Origin: Treponema sp.
GTDB taxonomy: Bacteria > Spirochaetota > Spirochaetia > Treponematales > Breznakiellaceae
NCBI GenBank assembly: GCA_009777735.1
Contig: WRLF01000014.1
Span: forward strand, 19,917-83,916
DNA: 64,000 nt
Reading direction: 5' to 3'
Shown here: piece after piece, positions 17,536 to 26,090 of the stretch
Layout: each line of letters opens with the position of its first letter
Position numbering within the stretch: the first letter of the stretch is position 1
Program-made: the position numbers and the translations under genes
The notes under the pieces: model-generated
What the model saw: the letters and a program-made list of their open reading frames with translations, nothing else
Told to the model about the DNA's origin: nothing
Databases searched by the model: none

Positions 17536-18722
17536 AACTCTACTTCCATGCGGCGGCGGTACCATAAAATCAAATTGTTAAGAATCAGAATAATCGAAAA
17601 CAGGGCAACGCCGATGGAAAACAACATCTCGCTGTGCCTGCCTGATGCGTACCCCATTTCCATGGCGATTGTGGCCGTAAGCGTTCTGACACTTTCCAGG
17701 GGGTTAAATGTCAAGTGGGGCGAATTTCCCGCAACCAGAATAACCGCCATGGTTTCGCCCACTGCACGGGAAATCCCCAGGATAATTCCGGCAATCACCC
17801 CCGAATTGGCATGGGGCAGTACAACATTCCACGCGGTCTGCATTCTGCTGGCACCAAGCGAAAGGCTTGCTTCCCGTACCGACAGCGGAACTGCACGCAG
17901 GGATGTTTCCGCGATGGTAATCACCGTAGGCAGTATCATCAGCGCCAGCACAATGATTGCCGAAAGCAGTGTATTGCCGGACGGTATGTTAAATGTATTT
18001 CGAACAAACGGTACTATTACCATAAGGCCGAAAAACCCGTACACCACCGAAGGGATTCCTGCCAGTAGCTCTACGCCCGCCCGTACAACGGCAGCATGTT
18101 TTGATTTAAGAAATTCCGCCATAAAAAGAGCGCATAACAAGGCAATGGGAACCCCAAGCACAATCGCACCAAAACTTGCCATTAAAGTCCCTGCAATCAT
18201 CGGCAGAATGCCGTACACTTTGTCCTTGTTCGGACGCCATGTTAGTCCGGCAAGAAACCCGCCAATGCTGTAGGGCGGTTCCGGCAAGATAATGTATATT
18301 CTTTTTTCAAGCGCGGCAATGGCTGCCGGCCAGCTTACCGTATGTACATAACTTTCCGGGTAGGTTGCCGTTACTTCGCTGCTTGCTGAAAATCCGAGTT
18401 TTTTCTGCGGGTCTTTTTCATTGTCGTAAACGGTTATTACAAGTGATTCTTCACCGTCTGTTACCGGAAATTTTATTGCAATAATTTCTGTGTTTTTTGG
18501 AATGGTAATGAAAGAAGAATGATTAAGATATAATTCTCCGTTTACGGTAAGCTCGTCAATGCGCTGTGGTACAAGACGGATGCCCGCAGCTGTGGGAGTA
18601 AAAAAAGGTACTGTTCCCTGAATAAAAACAAACAGTAAAATAGCTCCCAATGCCAATACGGAAAAGAGGGCTACAATGCTGAACAGATGTTTAAAAAAAA
18701 CATCGGTGAATTTTCGATTCAC
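17532..18722 (-). CDS. pstC: Phosphate ABC transporter permease PstC with enlarged extracytoplasmic region
   Basis: A 396-residue permease with a C-terminal transport domain containing the EAA loop (EASLSLGASRMQTAWNVVLP). It is longer than the roughly 300 residues usual for PstC: after TM1 (about residues 13-36) there is an extracytoplasmic segment of around 150 residues before the next span, with several beta-rich stretches. Such extensions occur in some spirochaete and other PstC proteins, as far as I know. The gene begins 2 bases after the pstS stop. Confidence 0.93.
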   Translation of the reverse strand: MNRKFTDVFFKHLFSIVALFSVLALGAILLFVFIQGTVPFFTPTAAGIRLVPQRIDELTVNGELYLNHSSFITIPKNTEIIAIKFPVTDGEESLVITVYDNEKDPQKKLGFSASSEVTATYPESYVHTVSWPAAIAALEKRIYIILPEPPYSIGGFLAGLTWRPNKDKVYGILPMIAGTLMASFGAIVLGVPIALLCALFMAEFLKSKHAAVVRAGVELLAGIPSVVYGFFGLMVIVPFVRNTFNIPSGNTLLSAIIVLALMILPTVITIAETSLRAVPLSVREASLSLGASRMQTAWNVVLPHANSGVIAGIILGISRAVGETMAVILVAGNSPHLTFNPLESVRTLTATIAMEMGYASGRHSEMLFSIGVALFSIILILNNLILWYRRRMEVEL

Positions 18723-18724
18723 AT

Positions 18725-19570
18725 TTACCTTACACTGATCCAGCTTCTGCTGACGATAGCCTGGCCTGCGGAAGTAAGCATCCAGTCAACAAAAGCTGCA
18801 CTTTCCGCATGAATATTGTCTCCGGTAAGTACGATAAACGGCCGGGCAATTCTGTAGGAACCGTTAACAACATTTGCGCTTTCCGGTGCAGAACCGTCTA
18901 CAGAAAGGGTTTTAATGGTGTTATCCACCGAACCGATTGAGATATATCCGATTGCATCTTCGTTTTGAGCGACACTGGCCTTGATTGCGCCGGTGCTTGT
19001 TGACTCATTGGCCCCCGCAACCAGCCTGTCCTGGAACCCTACAATTTCTTCAAAAGCGCCCCTTGTTCCAGATCCTGCCTCGCGGCTTATAACGGCAATT
19101 CTTCCGCTCTTTGTGCCGCCGGAAACCTGGCTCCAGTCGGTTACTGCTCCTGTGTAAATGTCCCGTATTTGATCAACGGTCAGATTGCCCACCGGATTAC
19201 CGTTATTCACGATTACTGCAATTCCGTCAATAGCGACAGTGATTTCGTTTAAACCCTGCCCCTGCTCGGCAGGAGTCAAGTCGCGGCTGGACATACCAAT
19301 TTGGTACAAGATTCCTGCATTCCTGATCCCGTCGCCGGAACCGGTTCCGTTAATGTTCACCCTGATGTGGGGATGCAGTGTCTGGTATTCTGCTGCAAAC
19401 AATTCCATGAGGGGGGTTACCGAAGTAGAACCGCCAACCTCTATTGTATATGGGACAGCTTGCTGCACCGGTGCAGCCTGGCTCACCGAAGCATCCCTGT
19501 TTCTGTTACAGGCAATCATGCTTGTCAAAACAATACTAACCGCAAAAATGGCTAAAAACGTGTTCTTCAT
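18725..19570 (-). CDS. pstS: Phosphate-binding lipoprotein PstS
   Basis: A 281-residue periplasmic-binding-protein-type phosphate receptor. The signal ends in a lipobox-like SMIAC. Motifs typical for phosphate binding are visible: VGGSTSVTPL near the N-terminus, GSGDGIRNAG and REAGSGTRGAFE. It heads the pst operon and has an AAGGAG ribosome site. Confidence 0.95.
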   Translation of the reverse strand: MKNTFLAIFAVSIVLTSMIACNRNRDASVSQAAPVQQAVPYTIEVGGSTSVTPLMELFAAEYQTLHPHIRVNINGTGSGDGIRNAGILYQIGMSSRDLTPAEQGQGLNEITVAIDGIAVIVNNGNPVGNLTVDQIRDIYTGAVTDWSQVSGGTKSGRIAVISREAGSGTRGAFEEIVGFQDRLVAGANESTSTGAIKASVAQNEDAIGYISIGSVDNTIKTLSVDGSAPESANVVNGSYRIARPFIVLTGDNIHAESAAFVDWMLTSAGQAIVSRSWISVR

Positions 19571-19605
19571 ACTTTACTCCTTGGAATAAGAATAAAGAAA
19601 CCATA

Positions 19606-19653
19606 AACATACTTAATTAATAATCGATGAAAGAATTGTTAGTTTATTGTTAA
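19606..19653 (-). promoter_or_regulatory. Pho-box-like direct repeats and -10 element upstream of pstS
   Basis: On the minus strand three hexamers related to TTAACA recur with an 11-base period: TTAACA (19648-19653), CTAACA (19637-19642) and TTCATC (19626-19631). This matches the layout of known PhoP/PhoB binding arrays. A plausible -10, TATGTT, lies at 19606-19611. The array also overlaps the -35 of the divergent gene. Confidence 0.6.
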
Positions 19654-19664
19654 TCTGTTACAGT
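19636..19664 (+). promoter_or_regulatory. Divergent promoter of the DUF5107-TPR gene
   Basis: TTGTTA at 19636-19641 and TACAGT at 19659-19664 with 17-base spacing. The -35 region is embedded in the Pho-box-like array, so a phosphate regulator could act on both directions. Confidence 0.5.
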
Positions 19665-19674
19665 GATAGACACC

Positions 19675-22600
19675 ATGCAGCAAGCAATTATTGCAAAAGA
19701 ATCAATTACGATACCAACTTATGAACTTGATGATACGGAACAATCGCCGGTTTTTCATGAAATGCGTAATCATCAGGGAACGAGGGGGGCTATGTACCCC
19801 CTGCGGATGATTGATACATACCTTAACAAAAAATCAGATCGCCTGTATGAATCCATCAGGCTGGAGAACGAGTATATCCGTGTTGTTGCCCTGCCCGAAC
19901 TGGGCGGTCGTATTTACGAAGGGTACGATAAAAAGCTGGACTATCATTTTGTTTATAAAAACAATGTAATCAAGCCTGCGATGATAGGCCTTGCGGGGGC
20001 CTGGCTTTCCGGGGGGATTGAATTTAACTGGCCCACCCACCACCGGCCGACCACATTCATGCCTGTGGACGCGGTCATAGAAGAACATGATGACGGTTCA
20101 AAGACCGCATGGATGGGTGAAATTGAACCGCTTTACGGGATGAAAGGAATGATTGGGGTGACAATACATCCGGATCGTTCCTGCCTGCTTGTAAAAACCC
20201 GGCTGTACAACCTCACTGCGAAAACCCAGACATTTCACTGGTGGGCAAACCTGGCGGTTCATGCGAACGAAAATTATCAGGTAAAGTTTCCGCCTGATAT
20301 TGACTATATAACCCATCATTATAAAAACGTGGTGTCCCCGTATCCTTTCGCGCAGGGGTTATTCGGAAAATTGGTGTTTGATGCAACAACCGATATCACC
20401 TGGTATAAAAATATTCCTGCGGCTGCTTCATTTTTTATTTTTAATTCCAACTATGATTTTATGGGCGGCTACGATCACGGAAAAAACAGGGGGACAGTGC
20501 ATGTCGCCGACCGGCACATTTCTCCGGGTAAAAAGTTTTTTACATGGGGTTTGAGCGATCACGGGAAAACATGGCAAAGAGAGCTGACGGACAATGACGG
20601 GCATTATCTGGAAATAATGACGGGATGTTATACCGACAATCAGCCGGATTTTGCCTTCATCCGGCCTGATGAAACCATTACTTTCGAGCAGCTATGGTAT
20701 GCCACCGACAGGCTGCCGGATATAAAAAACGCAACCCGGCACGCAGCCGTAAGTCTTTCCGCCGAAGGCAATGTTGTTTCACTGGCCTTCAATGCCACAG
20801 AGACGTATACTAACGCACAAGTAACGCTCTGGGCGGAGGGCATTGTTATTTTTCAAAAAACCATTGATATTTGTCCGGGATCACCGTTTTCCGCCGCCAT
20901 AAAAACAGAAAAAACATATCCCATAGAATCACTTAAAGCGGCATTGCATGATTCCTGCGGCAATGTACTGGTAGAGTACGAATGGCGCCCGCTGTATTTT
21001 GCTGATAAAGAGGTGCCCAAAGAACATACACCGGCACGGGATCCCTGTACGATAGAAACCATTGAAGAACTGTACCTGGAGGGTCTGCAAATTGAGCAAT
21101 ACCGTCACCCCTTGCTTGATTCGGCAGGCTGGTACACAGAAGCCCTGCGCCGCGACCCCGGGGATAGCCGCTGCAATAACGCCATGGGCAGGCGGGCCCT
21201 CAAATCCGGTGATTTTAAATCCGCCGTCAATTTTTTTCAAACCGCTGTCAAACGCCTGACCATAAGGAATCAAAATCCGCCAGACGGGGAATCTTTTTAC
21301 TATTTGGGCATTGCCCTTGCCCTCTGCGGTGATGATGAAAATGCGATAGCGGCTTTCAGAAAAGCCGCATGGAGCTTCGGATGGAGAGCGGCCGCTCTGA
21401 AAGAAGCCGTAAAACTGTACATTCGCCGGAGAGAGTACAACGCTGCCCTGCAATGCTGCGAAGAAGCATACCAGATCAATACCGGCAGCATTGGGCTGCG
21501 GCTTTTGTTCAGTGCTGTCTTGCGTAAACTCGGTAATTGTACCCGTGCCGAAATTCTTGCACGGGAAACAGCAGCCCTCGATCCTCTGGATATTGGCGCG
21601 CTGTTTGAATTGTCATTTGTATTGCAGAAGCAGGGGCCGGATGCCGGTGTGATTCACAGTATTACACGAGGGCGTTCTTCTTCGTTAATGGAACTCGCCG
21701 GATCGTATAGTGATGCCGGATTGTACCGGGAAGCACTTGCCGTGTTGTCGTATTGTAATGATGAGCCGCTGCGATGGTACTATGCCGCATGGTCTTATGG
21801 GAAACTGGGAGAGAAGGAAAGCGCGACAGAATCATTAATAAAAGCCGAAACTGCCGGCGGGAATTATTGCTTCCCTTCTAAAGATAGGGAAATTGCCATT
21901 TTGCAATTTGCTCTTGAATATTGCTCCGCCGGCAGACGCGCTGCGTATTTTCTGGGCTTGCTGTACTACGGAAGGGGCAGTAGTGAAATGGCCGTTTTGA
22001 ATTGGGAAGAAGCAGTCCGGCGCGATCCCGCCTGTTTTGAGGCTCATCGCTGTCTGGCTATTGCGTATCATGATAAATTTGATGACAAATACGGCGCTCT
22101 CAAGGAAATGGAAACCGCATTTTCGCTGCACAAAGATTCCCGGTATCTTTTAGAACTTGTTCAAGTCTGCAAAGCCGCCGGTAAAACTGCGGCACAGCGG
22201 CTCAGGCTTCTGGAAGAACATAGCAGCCTGCTTGGCATTCGCGGCGATCTCTTCAATGAATATGTAACGCTTCTGAATCTGAACGGAAAAGCCGAAGAAG
22301 CGGCACAGAAACTACAGGCTCATATTTTTCATCCATACGAGGGGGGCGAAGGCATTGTCATCCGGCAGCACATCCTGGCCCATATTGAACTTGGCCGCAG
22401 GGCATTCGCAAAAAGTGACTACCATGAAGCTAAACGGCTGTACCAATGTGCCCTGGAGTACCCCGAAAACTACAATGAAGGCAGGCGGTTTCTCGCGCAC
22501 GAAGCCCATGTGTATTATCACCTTGCCCAAACCTGTGAAAAATTGGGCGAAGAAAGCCAGTTCAAAGATTGTCTTGAAAAAGCAGCCGGTCAGGAAGATG

Positions 22601-22962
22601 ATTTTGAAGAGCAGGGATTTTTCAAGGGGTTGGCATTACGGAAACTTGGCTATGCCTCCAAAGCACAAAAACTCTATAAAAACATGCTTGATTGGGCTGA
22701 TAAAGGGTTACAGGATCCCGGCAAGGTACTGTATTTTCCTGCCTTTCCGGCAGGATTGCCTTTTGAGCAAAATATTGGAAAGGCTAACACAATTAAGTAT
22801 TTTTACGCCCGTCTTTTGGGACTCCTCGGCCTGGGCAATTTTGAAGAGTTTTACAAGACCAGGGAAGCTCTTGCATCACTTACCGATATTGGCCCGTGGA
22901 TATACATTATCTTATCGGAAATGGGAATTGACTTAAATGCGACAAACAGCACTAAATGGTAG
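19675..22962 (+). CDS. Large DUF5107 protein with C-terminal TPR repeats
   Basis: The N-terminal ~430 residues look like a DUF5107 domain (motifs PELGGRIYEGYDKK, GGIEFNWPTHHRPT, WWANLAVH, TWGLSDHGKTW), which is related to carbohydrate mutarotase-like beta-sandwich folds. The remaining ~650 residues contain TPR-type helical repeats (AMGRRALKSGDFKSAV, FYYLGIALALCGDDENAIAAF, YHLAQTCEKLGEES). It is cytosolic by lack of a signal peptide. The start at ATG 19675 is chosen over GTG 19663 because the latter lies inside the likely -10 hexamer; no Shine-Dalgarno is present. Members of this family are probably sugar-active or sugar-binding; the exact reaction is not known to me. Confidence 0.8.
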   Translation: MQQAIIAKESITIPTYELDDTEQSPVFHEMRNHQGTRGAMYPLRMIDTYLNKKSDRLYESIRLENEYIRVVALPELGGRIYEGYDKKLDYHFVYKNNVIKPAMIGLAGAWLSGGIEFNWPTHHRPTTFMPVDAVIEEHDDGSKTAWMGEIEPLYGMKGMIGVTIHPDRSCLLVKTRLYNLTAKTQTFHWWANLAVHANENYQVKFPPDIDYITHHYKNVVSPYPFAQGLFGKLVFDATTDITWYKNIPAAASFFIFNSNYDFMGGYDHGKNRGTVHVADRHISPGKKFFTWGLSDHGKTWQRELTDNDGHYLEIMTGCYTDNQPDFAFIRPDETITFEQLWYATDRLPDIKNATRHAAVSLSAEGNVVSLAFNATETYTNAQVTLWAEGIVIFQKTIDICPGSPFSAAIKTEKTYPIESLKAALHDSCGNVLVEYEWRPLYFADKEVPKEHTPARDPCTIETIEELYLEGLQIEQYRHPLLDSAGWYTEALRRDPGDSRCNNAMGRRALKSGDFKSAVNFFQTAVKRLTIRNQNPPDGESFYYLGIALALCGDDENAIAAFRKAAWSFGWRAAALKEAVKLYIRRREYNAALQCCEEAYQINTGSIGLRLLFSAVLRKLGNCTRAEILARETAALDPLDIGALFELSFVLQKQGPDAGVIHSITRGRSSSLMELAGSYSDAGLYREALAVLSYCNDEPLRWYYAAWSYGKLGEKESATESLIKAETAGGNYCFPSKDREIAILQFALEYCSAGRRAAYFLGLLYYGRGSSEMAVLNWEEAVRRDPACFEAHRCLAIAYHDKFDDKYGALKEMETAFSLHKDSRYLLELVQVCKAAGKTAAQRLRLLEEHSSLLGIRGDLFNEYVTLLNLNGKAEEAAQKLQAHIFHPYEGGEGIVIRQHILAHIELGRRAFAKSDYHEAKRLYQCALEYPENYNEGRRFLAHEAHVYYHLAQTCEKLGEESQFKDCLEKAAGQEDDFEEQGFFKGLALRKLGYASKAQKLYKNMLDWADKGLQDPGKVLYFPAFPAGLPFEQNIGKANTIKYFYARLLGLLGLGNFEEFYKTREALASLTDIGPWIYIILSEMGIDLNATNSTKW

Positions 22963-23009
22963 TGAACGCTGACAGATGGCATTATCTATCAAAATAACGA
23001 AATAACCTC

Positions 23010-23038
23010 TTGACAAAATTTTTAATTTTACTTATCTT
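23010..23038 (+). promoter_or_regulatory. Promoter of the rex-serC-serA operon
   Basis: TTGACA at 23010-23015 (perfect -35) and TATCTT at 23033-23038, spacing 17. The Rex-like palindrome starts 10 bases after the -10. Confidence 0.75.
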
Positions 23039-23047
23039 GACTTTGAA

Positions 23048-23065
23048 CTGTGAAATATTTCACAG
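23048..23065. promoter_or_regulatory. Rex operator (18-bp perfect palindrome)
   Basis: CTGTGAAATATTTCACAG is a perfect palindrome that matches TGTGAA-N4-TTCACA, the core of the published Rex-binding consensus. It lies over the expected transcription start and 51 bases before the rex start codon, as for a repressor site. It also fits the TGTGA-N6-TCACA consensus of CRP-type proteins, but the adjacent rex gene makes Rex the likelier ligand. Confidence 0.8.
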
Positions 23066-23115
23066 CCAAAGGCATATAGTGTCTTTAAATTGCGTCACCT
23101 TTTCGGGAGGGGAAC

Positions 23116-23781
23116 TTGACAAACATTTCCGGGCGGGCAAAAGAACGGCTGTTACAGCTTATGCTTATTCTTGAACAACATCGGCAGACTGGTAACAGTG
23201 GGCCGGTAACTTCCGCGCAGGCAGAGCAGTTAACCGGCTGGCCGAGGGATACGATCCGCAAGGATATATCTTGCCTGAGCCATTCTGCCGTCATGATGGC
23301 GGCCGGAAACAGTGCGCCGGGCGGGCATACAGGGTATGATCCGGAAATACTCATACCGCTCATAAAAAATGTCCTGGGGCTGAGCAGTAAACGAAAATTC
23401 TGTGTGGTGGGGCTGGGGCGGCTGGGGTCGGCGTACCTTAATTTTTCCCCGCCTGAACTTGCCGAATTTGAGCTTGCCGCCGGTTTTGACACCAATGTAA
23501 ATCGGGTAGAAATGCTCCGGTCGTCATCGCCGCTGTACCCGGCATATAAACTTGCCGAGGTAATCAGCCGTTTTACGATTGAAATTGCCCTGATCTGTGT
23601 TCCGGCAAATGCAGCCCAGGCAACTGCGGAAAAATGCGCTGCCGCCGGAATACGGGGTATTTTGAACTTTGCCCCTGTGGCGTTAAGTCTGCCGCCGGAA
23701 GTAGCCGTGCGGAATGTGTATATTGCGGATGAACTGAGAAGTCTGGCGATCAAATTAAATGGTAAGAGGTATGAGGTATGA
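23116..23781 (+). CDS. rex: Redox-sensing transcriptional repressor Rex
   Basis: TTG start at 23116 with a strong GGGAGGGG site at 23105-23112. The 221-residue protein has an N-terminal winged helix (TSAQAEQLTGWPRDTIRKDI), then a Rossmann domain with VVGLGRLGSA at about residue 96 for NADH binding, and the family motif AAGIRGILNFAPVAL. Rex repressors bind DNA when NAD+ is high and leave when NADH rises. The palindrome upstream makes it probably autoregulated. It overlaps serC as ATGA, which is unusual: Rex-controlled genes are more often fermentation or respiration genes. Confidence 0.93.
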   Translation: MTNISGRAKERLLQLMLILEQHRQTGNSGPVTSAQAEQLTGWPRDTIRKDISCLSHSAVMMAAGNSAPGGHTGYDPEILIPLIKNVLGLSSKRKFCVVGLGRLGSAYLNFSPPELAEFELAAGFDTNVNRVEMLRSSSPLYPAYKLAEVISRFTIEIALICVPANAAQATAEKCAAAGIRGILNFAPVALSLPPEVAVRNVYIADELRSLAIKLNGKRYEV

Positions 23782-24896
23782 AACGAGTGTTTAATTTTTC
23801 TGCGGGGCCTTCTGTGCTGCCGCTGCCCGTTCTGGAAAAAGCGGCGGCGGAAATGTGCGATGCTAATGGCAGCGGACAGTCGGTCATGGAGATGAGCCAC
23901 CGGTCAAAGGACTACAAACCGGTTATCGAAAAAACAGAATCCCTGCTGAGGGAACTGATGGATATTCCGTCAAATTACAAGGTGCTGTTTTTACAGGGCG
24001 GGGCATCACTCCAGTTTTCCATGGTTCCTCTGAATATTGCATGCTGCGGATCTGCCGGCGGAAAAAAAGCTGTCTACATTGATACAGGTGTCTGGGCTGA
24101 TAAAGCAGCAAAAGAAGCAGCGAAATTTACCGAAGTAGATGTTCGGGCAAGCTCTAAAGACCGCTCATATACGTATATTCCTGACATCCCCCCTGGGGAT
24201 GAGCCTGCCGCCTGTGCGGGAGATGCTTATTATCATATTACGCTGAATAATACCATTGTTGGCACTAAATGGACGCAGCTTCCCGATACGCCTGTCCCCC
24301 TCGTGTCGGACATATCCAGTTGCATTCTTTCCGAGCCGCTGGATGTTTCCCGATTTGGCATACTGTATGCAGGCGCTCAGAAAAACCTGGGGCCGGCAGG
24401 AGTCACCGTGGTTATCATCCGCGAAGATTTAATCGGCCATGCACCGCCGGAAACTCCGGCCATGCTCCGCTATGACATCCATGCTGAGGAAGGCTCCATG
24501 TATAACACACCGCCGTGTTACAGCATTTACATGGTGGGCCTCGTGCTGGAATGGTTAAAAAACCTCGGCGGCATTCCGGCAATTACCCGGTTGAACCATC
24601 AAAAAGCGGATATGTTCTACCAGTACCTCGATAACTCGGAACTGTTCTACTCACCCGTTGAAAAACCGTTCCGCAGCCTGATGAATATCCCTTTCCTCGC
24701 AACGGCTGGTGATCCTGACAAACTTAAAGAACTGGAAACACGTTTTGTCAAAGAAGCAGCTGCTGCGGGCTTTGTGAACCTTGCCGGGCACCGGCTGGTT
24801 GGCGGGATGAGAGCCAGTATTTATAACGCTATGCCTGTTGAAGGGGTACAGGCGCTTATCCAATTTATGCAAAAATTTGAGAAAGGAGCTGTATGA
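23778..24896 (+). CDS. serC: Phosphoserine aminotransferase
   Basis: A 372-residue class V aminotransferase of usual SerC length. It begins NFSAGPSVLP, has SHRSKDY and FLQGGASLQF, HITLNNTI, and the PLP lysine Lys202 in AGAQKN. It converts 3-phosphohydroxypyruvate plus glutamate to phosphoserine and 2-oxoglutarate, the second step in serine synthesis. The gene overlaps rex before it and serA after it by ATGA, so the three are translationally coupled. Confidence 0.97.
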   Translation: MKRVFNFSAGPSVLPLPVLEKAAAEMCDANGSGQSVMEMSHRSKDYKPVIEKTESLLRELMDIPSNYKVLFLQGGASLQFSMVPLNIACCGSAGGKKAVYIDTGVWADKAAKEAAKFTEVDVRASSKDRSYTYIPDIPPGDEPAACAGDAYYHITLNNTIVGTKWTQLPDTPVPLVSDISSCILSEPLDVSRFGILYAGAQKNLGPAGVTVVIIREDLIGHAPPETPAMLRYDIHAEEGSMYNTPPCYSIYMVGLVLEWLKNLGGIPAITRLNHQKADMFYQYLDNSELFYSPVEKPFRSLMNIPFLATAGDPDKLKELETRFVKEAAAAGFVNLAGHRLVGGMRASIYNAMPVEGVQALIQFMQKFEKGAV

Positions 24897-26068
24897 TGTT
24901 TCGAATCAGAACAATGAACAAAATTTCCCCGTTCGGACTGGAATTATTTCCCTGGGATAAATATGAGATAGCAAGTGAAATTCCCAATCCCGATGCGATT
25001 TTGGTACGCAGCGCCGATCTGCATAAAACGGAAATTCCCGATTCGGTGCTGGCAATTGCCCGCGCCGGAGCCGGTGTAAACAATATTCCCATCCCTCAAT
25101 GCAGCGAAAGGGGGGTAGTGGTGTTCAACACCCCCGGCGGAAATGCCAATGCGGTAAAAGAACTGGCCATTGCCTCTCTAATTCTTGCCTCTCGGGGCAT
25201 TATCGACGGAATTCGCTGGACCGCGTCAATCGCCGATAAAGCGGATCAAGTCCCCGATCTTGTTGAGAAAGAAAAATCGAAATTCGAGGGGCCGGAACTG
25301 CTGGGTAAAACACTCGGTATTATCGGACTGGGGGCCATTGGTGTAATGGTGGCAAATGATGCGGTCTCGTTGGGGATGCACGTTATCGGTTTCGATCCTT
25401 TTATTTCAGTTGATGCCGCCTGGAACCTTTCCCGCGAAGTAACCCGCGCAGATACGCTGGAGGGACTATTATCCCGTGCGGATTACATCTCCCTGCATAT
25501 TCCGTTAAGTGACGCGACAAAAGGCATGCTTGATGCGGAAAAATTCCGTCTGATGAAAAAAAATGCCCGCATAATCAACCTTTCAAGGGGCGGGCTTGTT
25601 AACGAATCAGCCGTCATCAATGCGCTCAATTCGGATAAACTTGCTGCTTATGTGACCGATTTTCCATCCGCCGAACTGCTTGCCTGCAAAAACGCTGTAT
25701 GTATACCGCATCTGGGAGCGTCAACTCCCGAAGCGGAGGATAATTGTGCTGTCATGGCGGTAAAACAACTGATGAATTTTCTGGAAAACGGCGGAATTCG
25801 CAATTCGGTAAATTATCCCGGCTGCAGGATGGATCAGAGCGCACCATACCGGCTGCTTGTCTCAAACCGGAATATTCCCAACATGGTCGGGCAAATTACC
25901 ACGATTCTTGCCGGTGCAAATATAAATATTACCGATCTCATCAACCATCACCGGAATGATTTTGCCTACAATATTATTGACACTGAACAGCAAATACCCG
26001 ATGCATCGCTGGATCAGCTCAGGCAGATCGATGGTGTAATTCGTGTCAGGGTTATTGAAAATGAGTAA
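24893..26068 (+). CDS. serA: D-3-phosphoglycerate dehydrogenase with C-terminal ACT domain
   Basis: A 391-residue 2-hydroxyacid dehydrogenase: the NAD-binding motif GIIGLGAIGVM, active-site Arg in INLSRGGLVNE, and PHLGASTPEAE with the catalytic His. The C-terminal 70 residues form an ACT domain (NRNIPNMVGQITTILAGANI), the usual site of serine feedback. It catalyses the first committed step of serine synthesis, using NAD, which gives a reason for NADH-dependent control by Rex. Overlaps serC by ATGA. Confidence 0.95.
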   Translation: MMFRIRTMNKISPFGLELFPWDKYEIASEIPNPDAILVRSADLHKTEIPDSVLAIARAGAGVNNIPIPQCSERGVVVFNTPGGNANAVKELAIASLILASRGIIDGIRWTASIADKADQVPDLVEKEKSKFEGPELLGKTLGIIGLGAIGVMVANDAVSLGMHVIGFDPFISVDAAWNLSREVTRADTLEGLLSRADYISLHIPLSDATKGMLDAEKFRLMKKNARIINLSRGGLVNESAVINALNSDKLAAYVTDFPSAELLACKNAVCIPHLGASTPEAEDNCAVMAVKQLMNFLENGGIRNSVNYPGCRMDQSAPYRLLVSNRNIPNMVGQITTILAGANINITDLINHHRNDFAYNIIDTEQQIPDASLDQLRQIDGVIRVRVIENE

Positions 26069-26090
26069 CATAGGAAATTAGGAGGGGGTT

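Noticed and set aside
17515..18273. 252-codon plus-strand frame opposite pstC
   Set aside because: Opposite a clear pstC; lacks a ribosome site and domain.
23085..23900. 271-codon open frame opposite rex
   Set aside because: rex has a Rossmann motif, HTH and operator; the antisense frame has no signs of a protein family.
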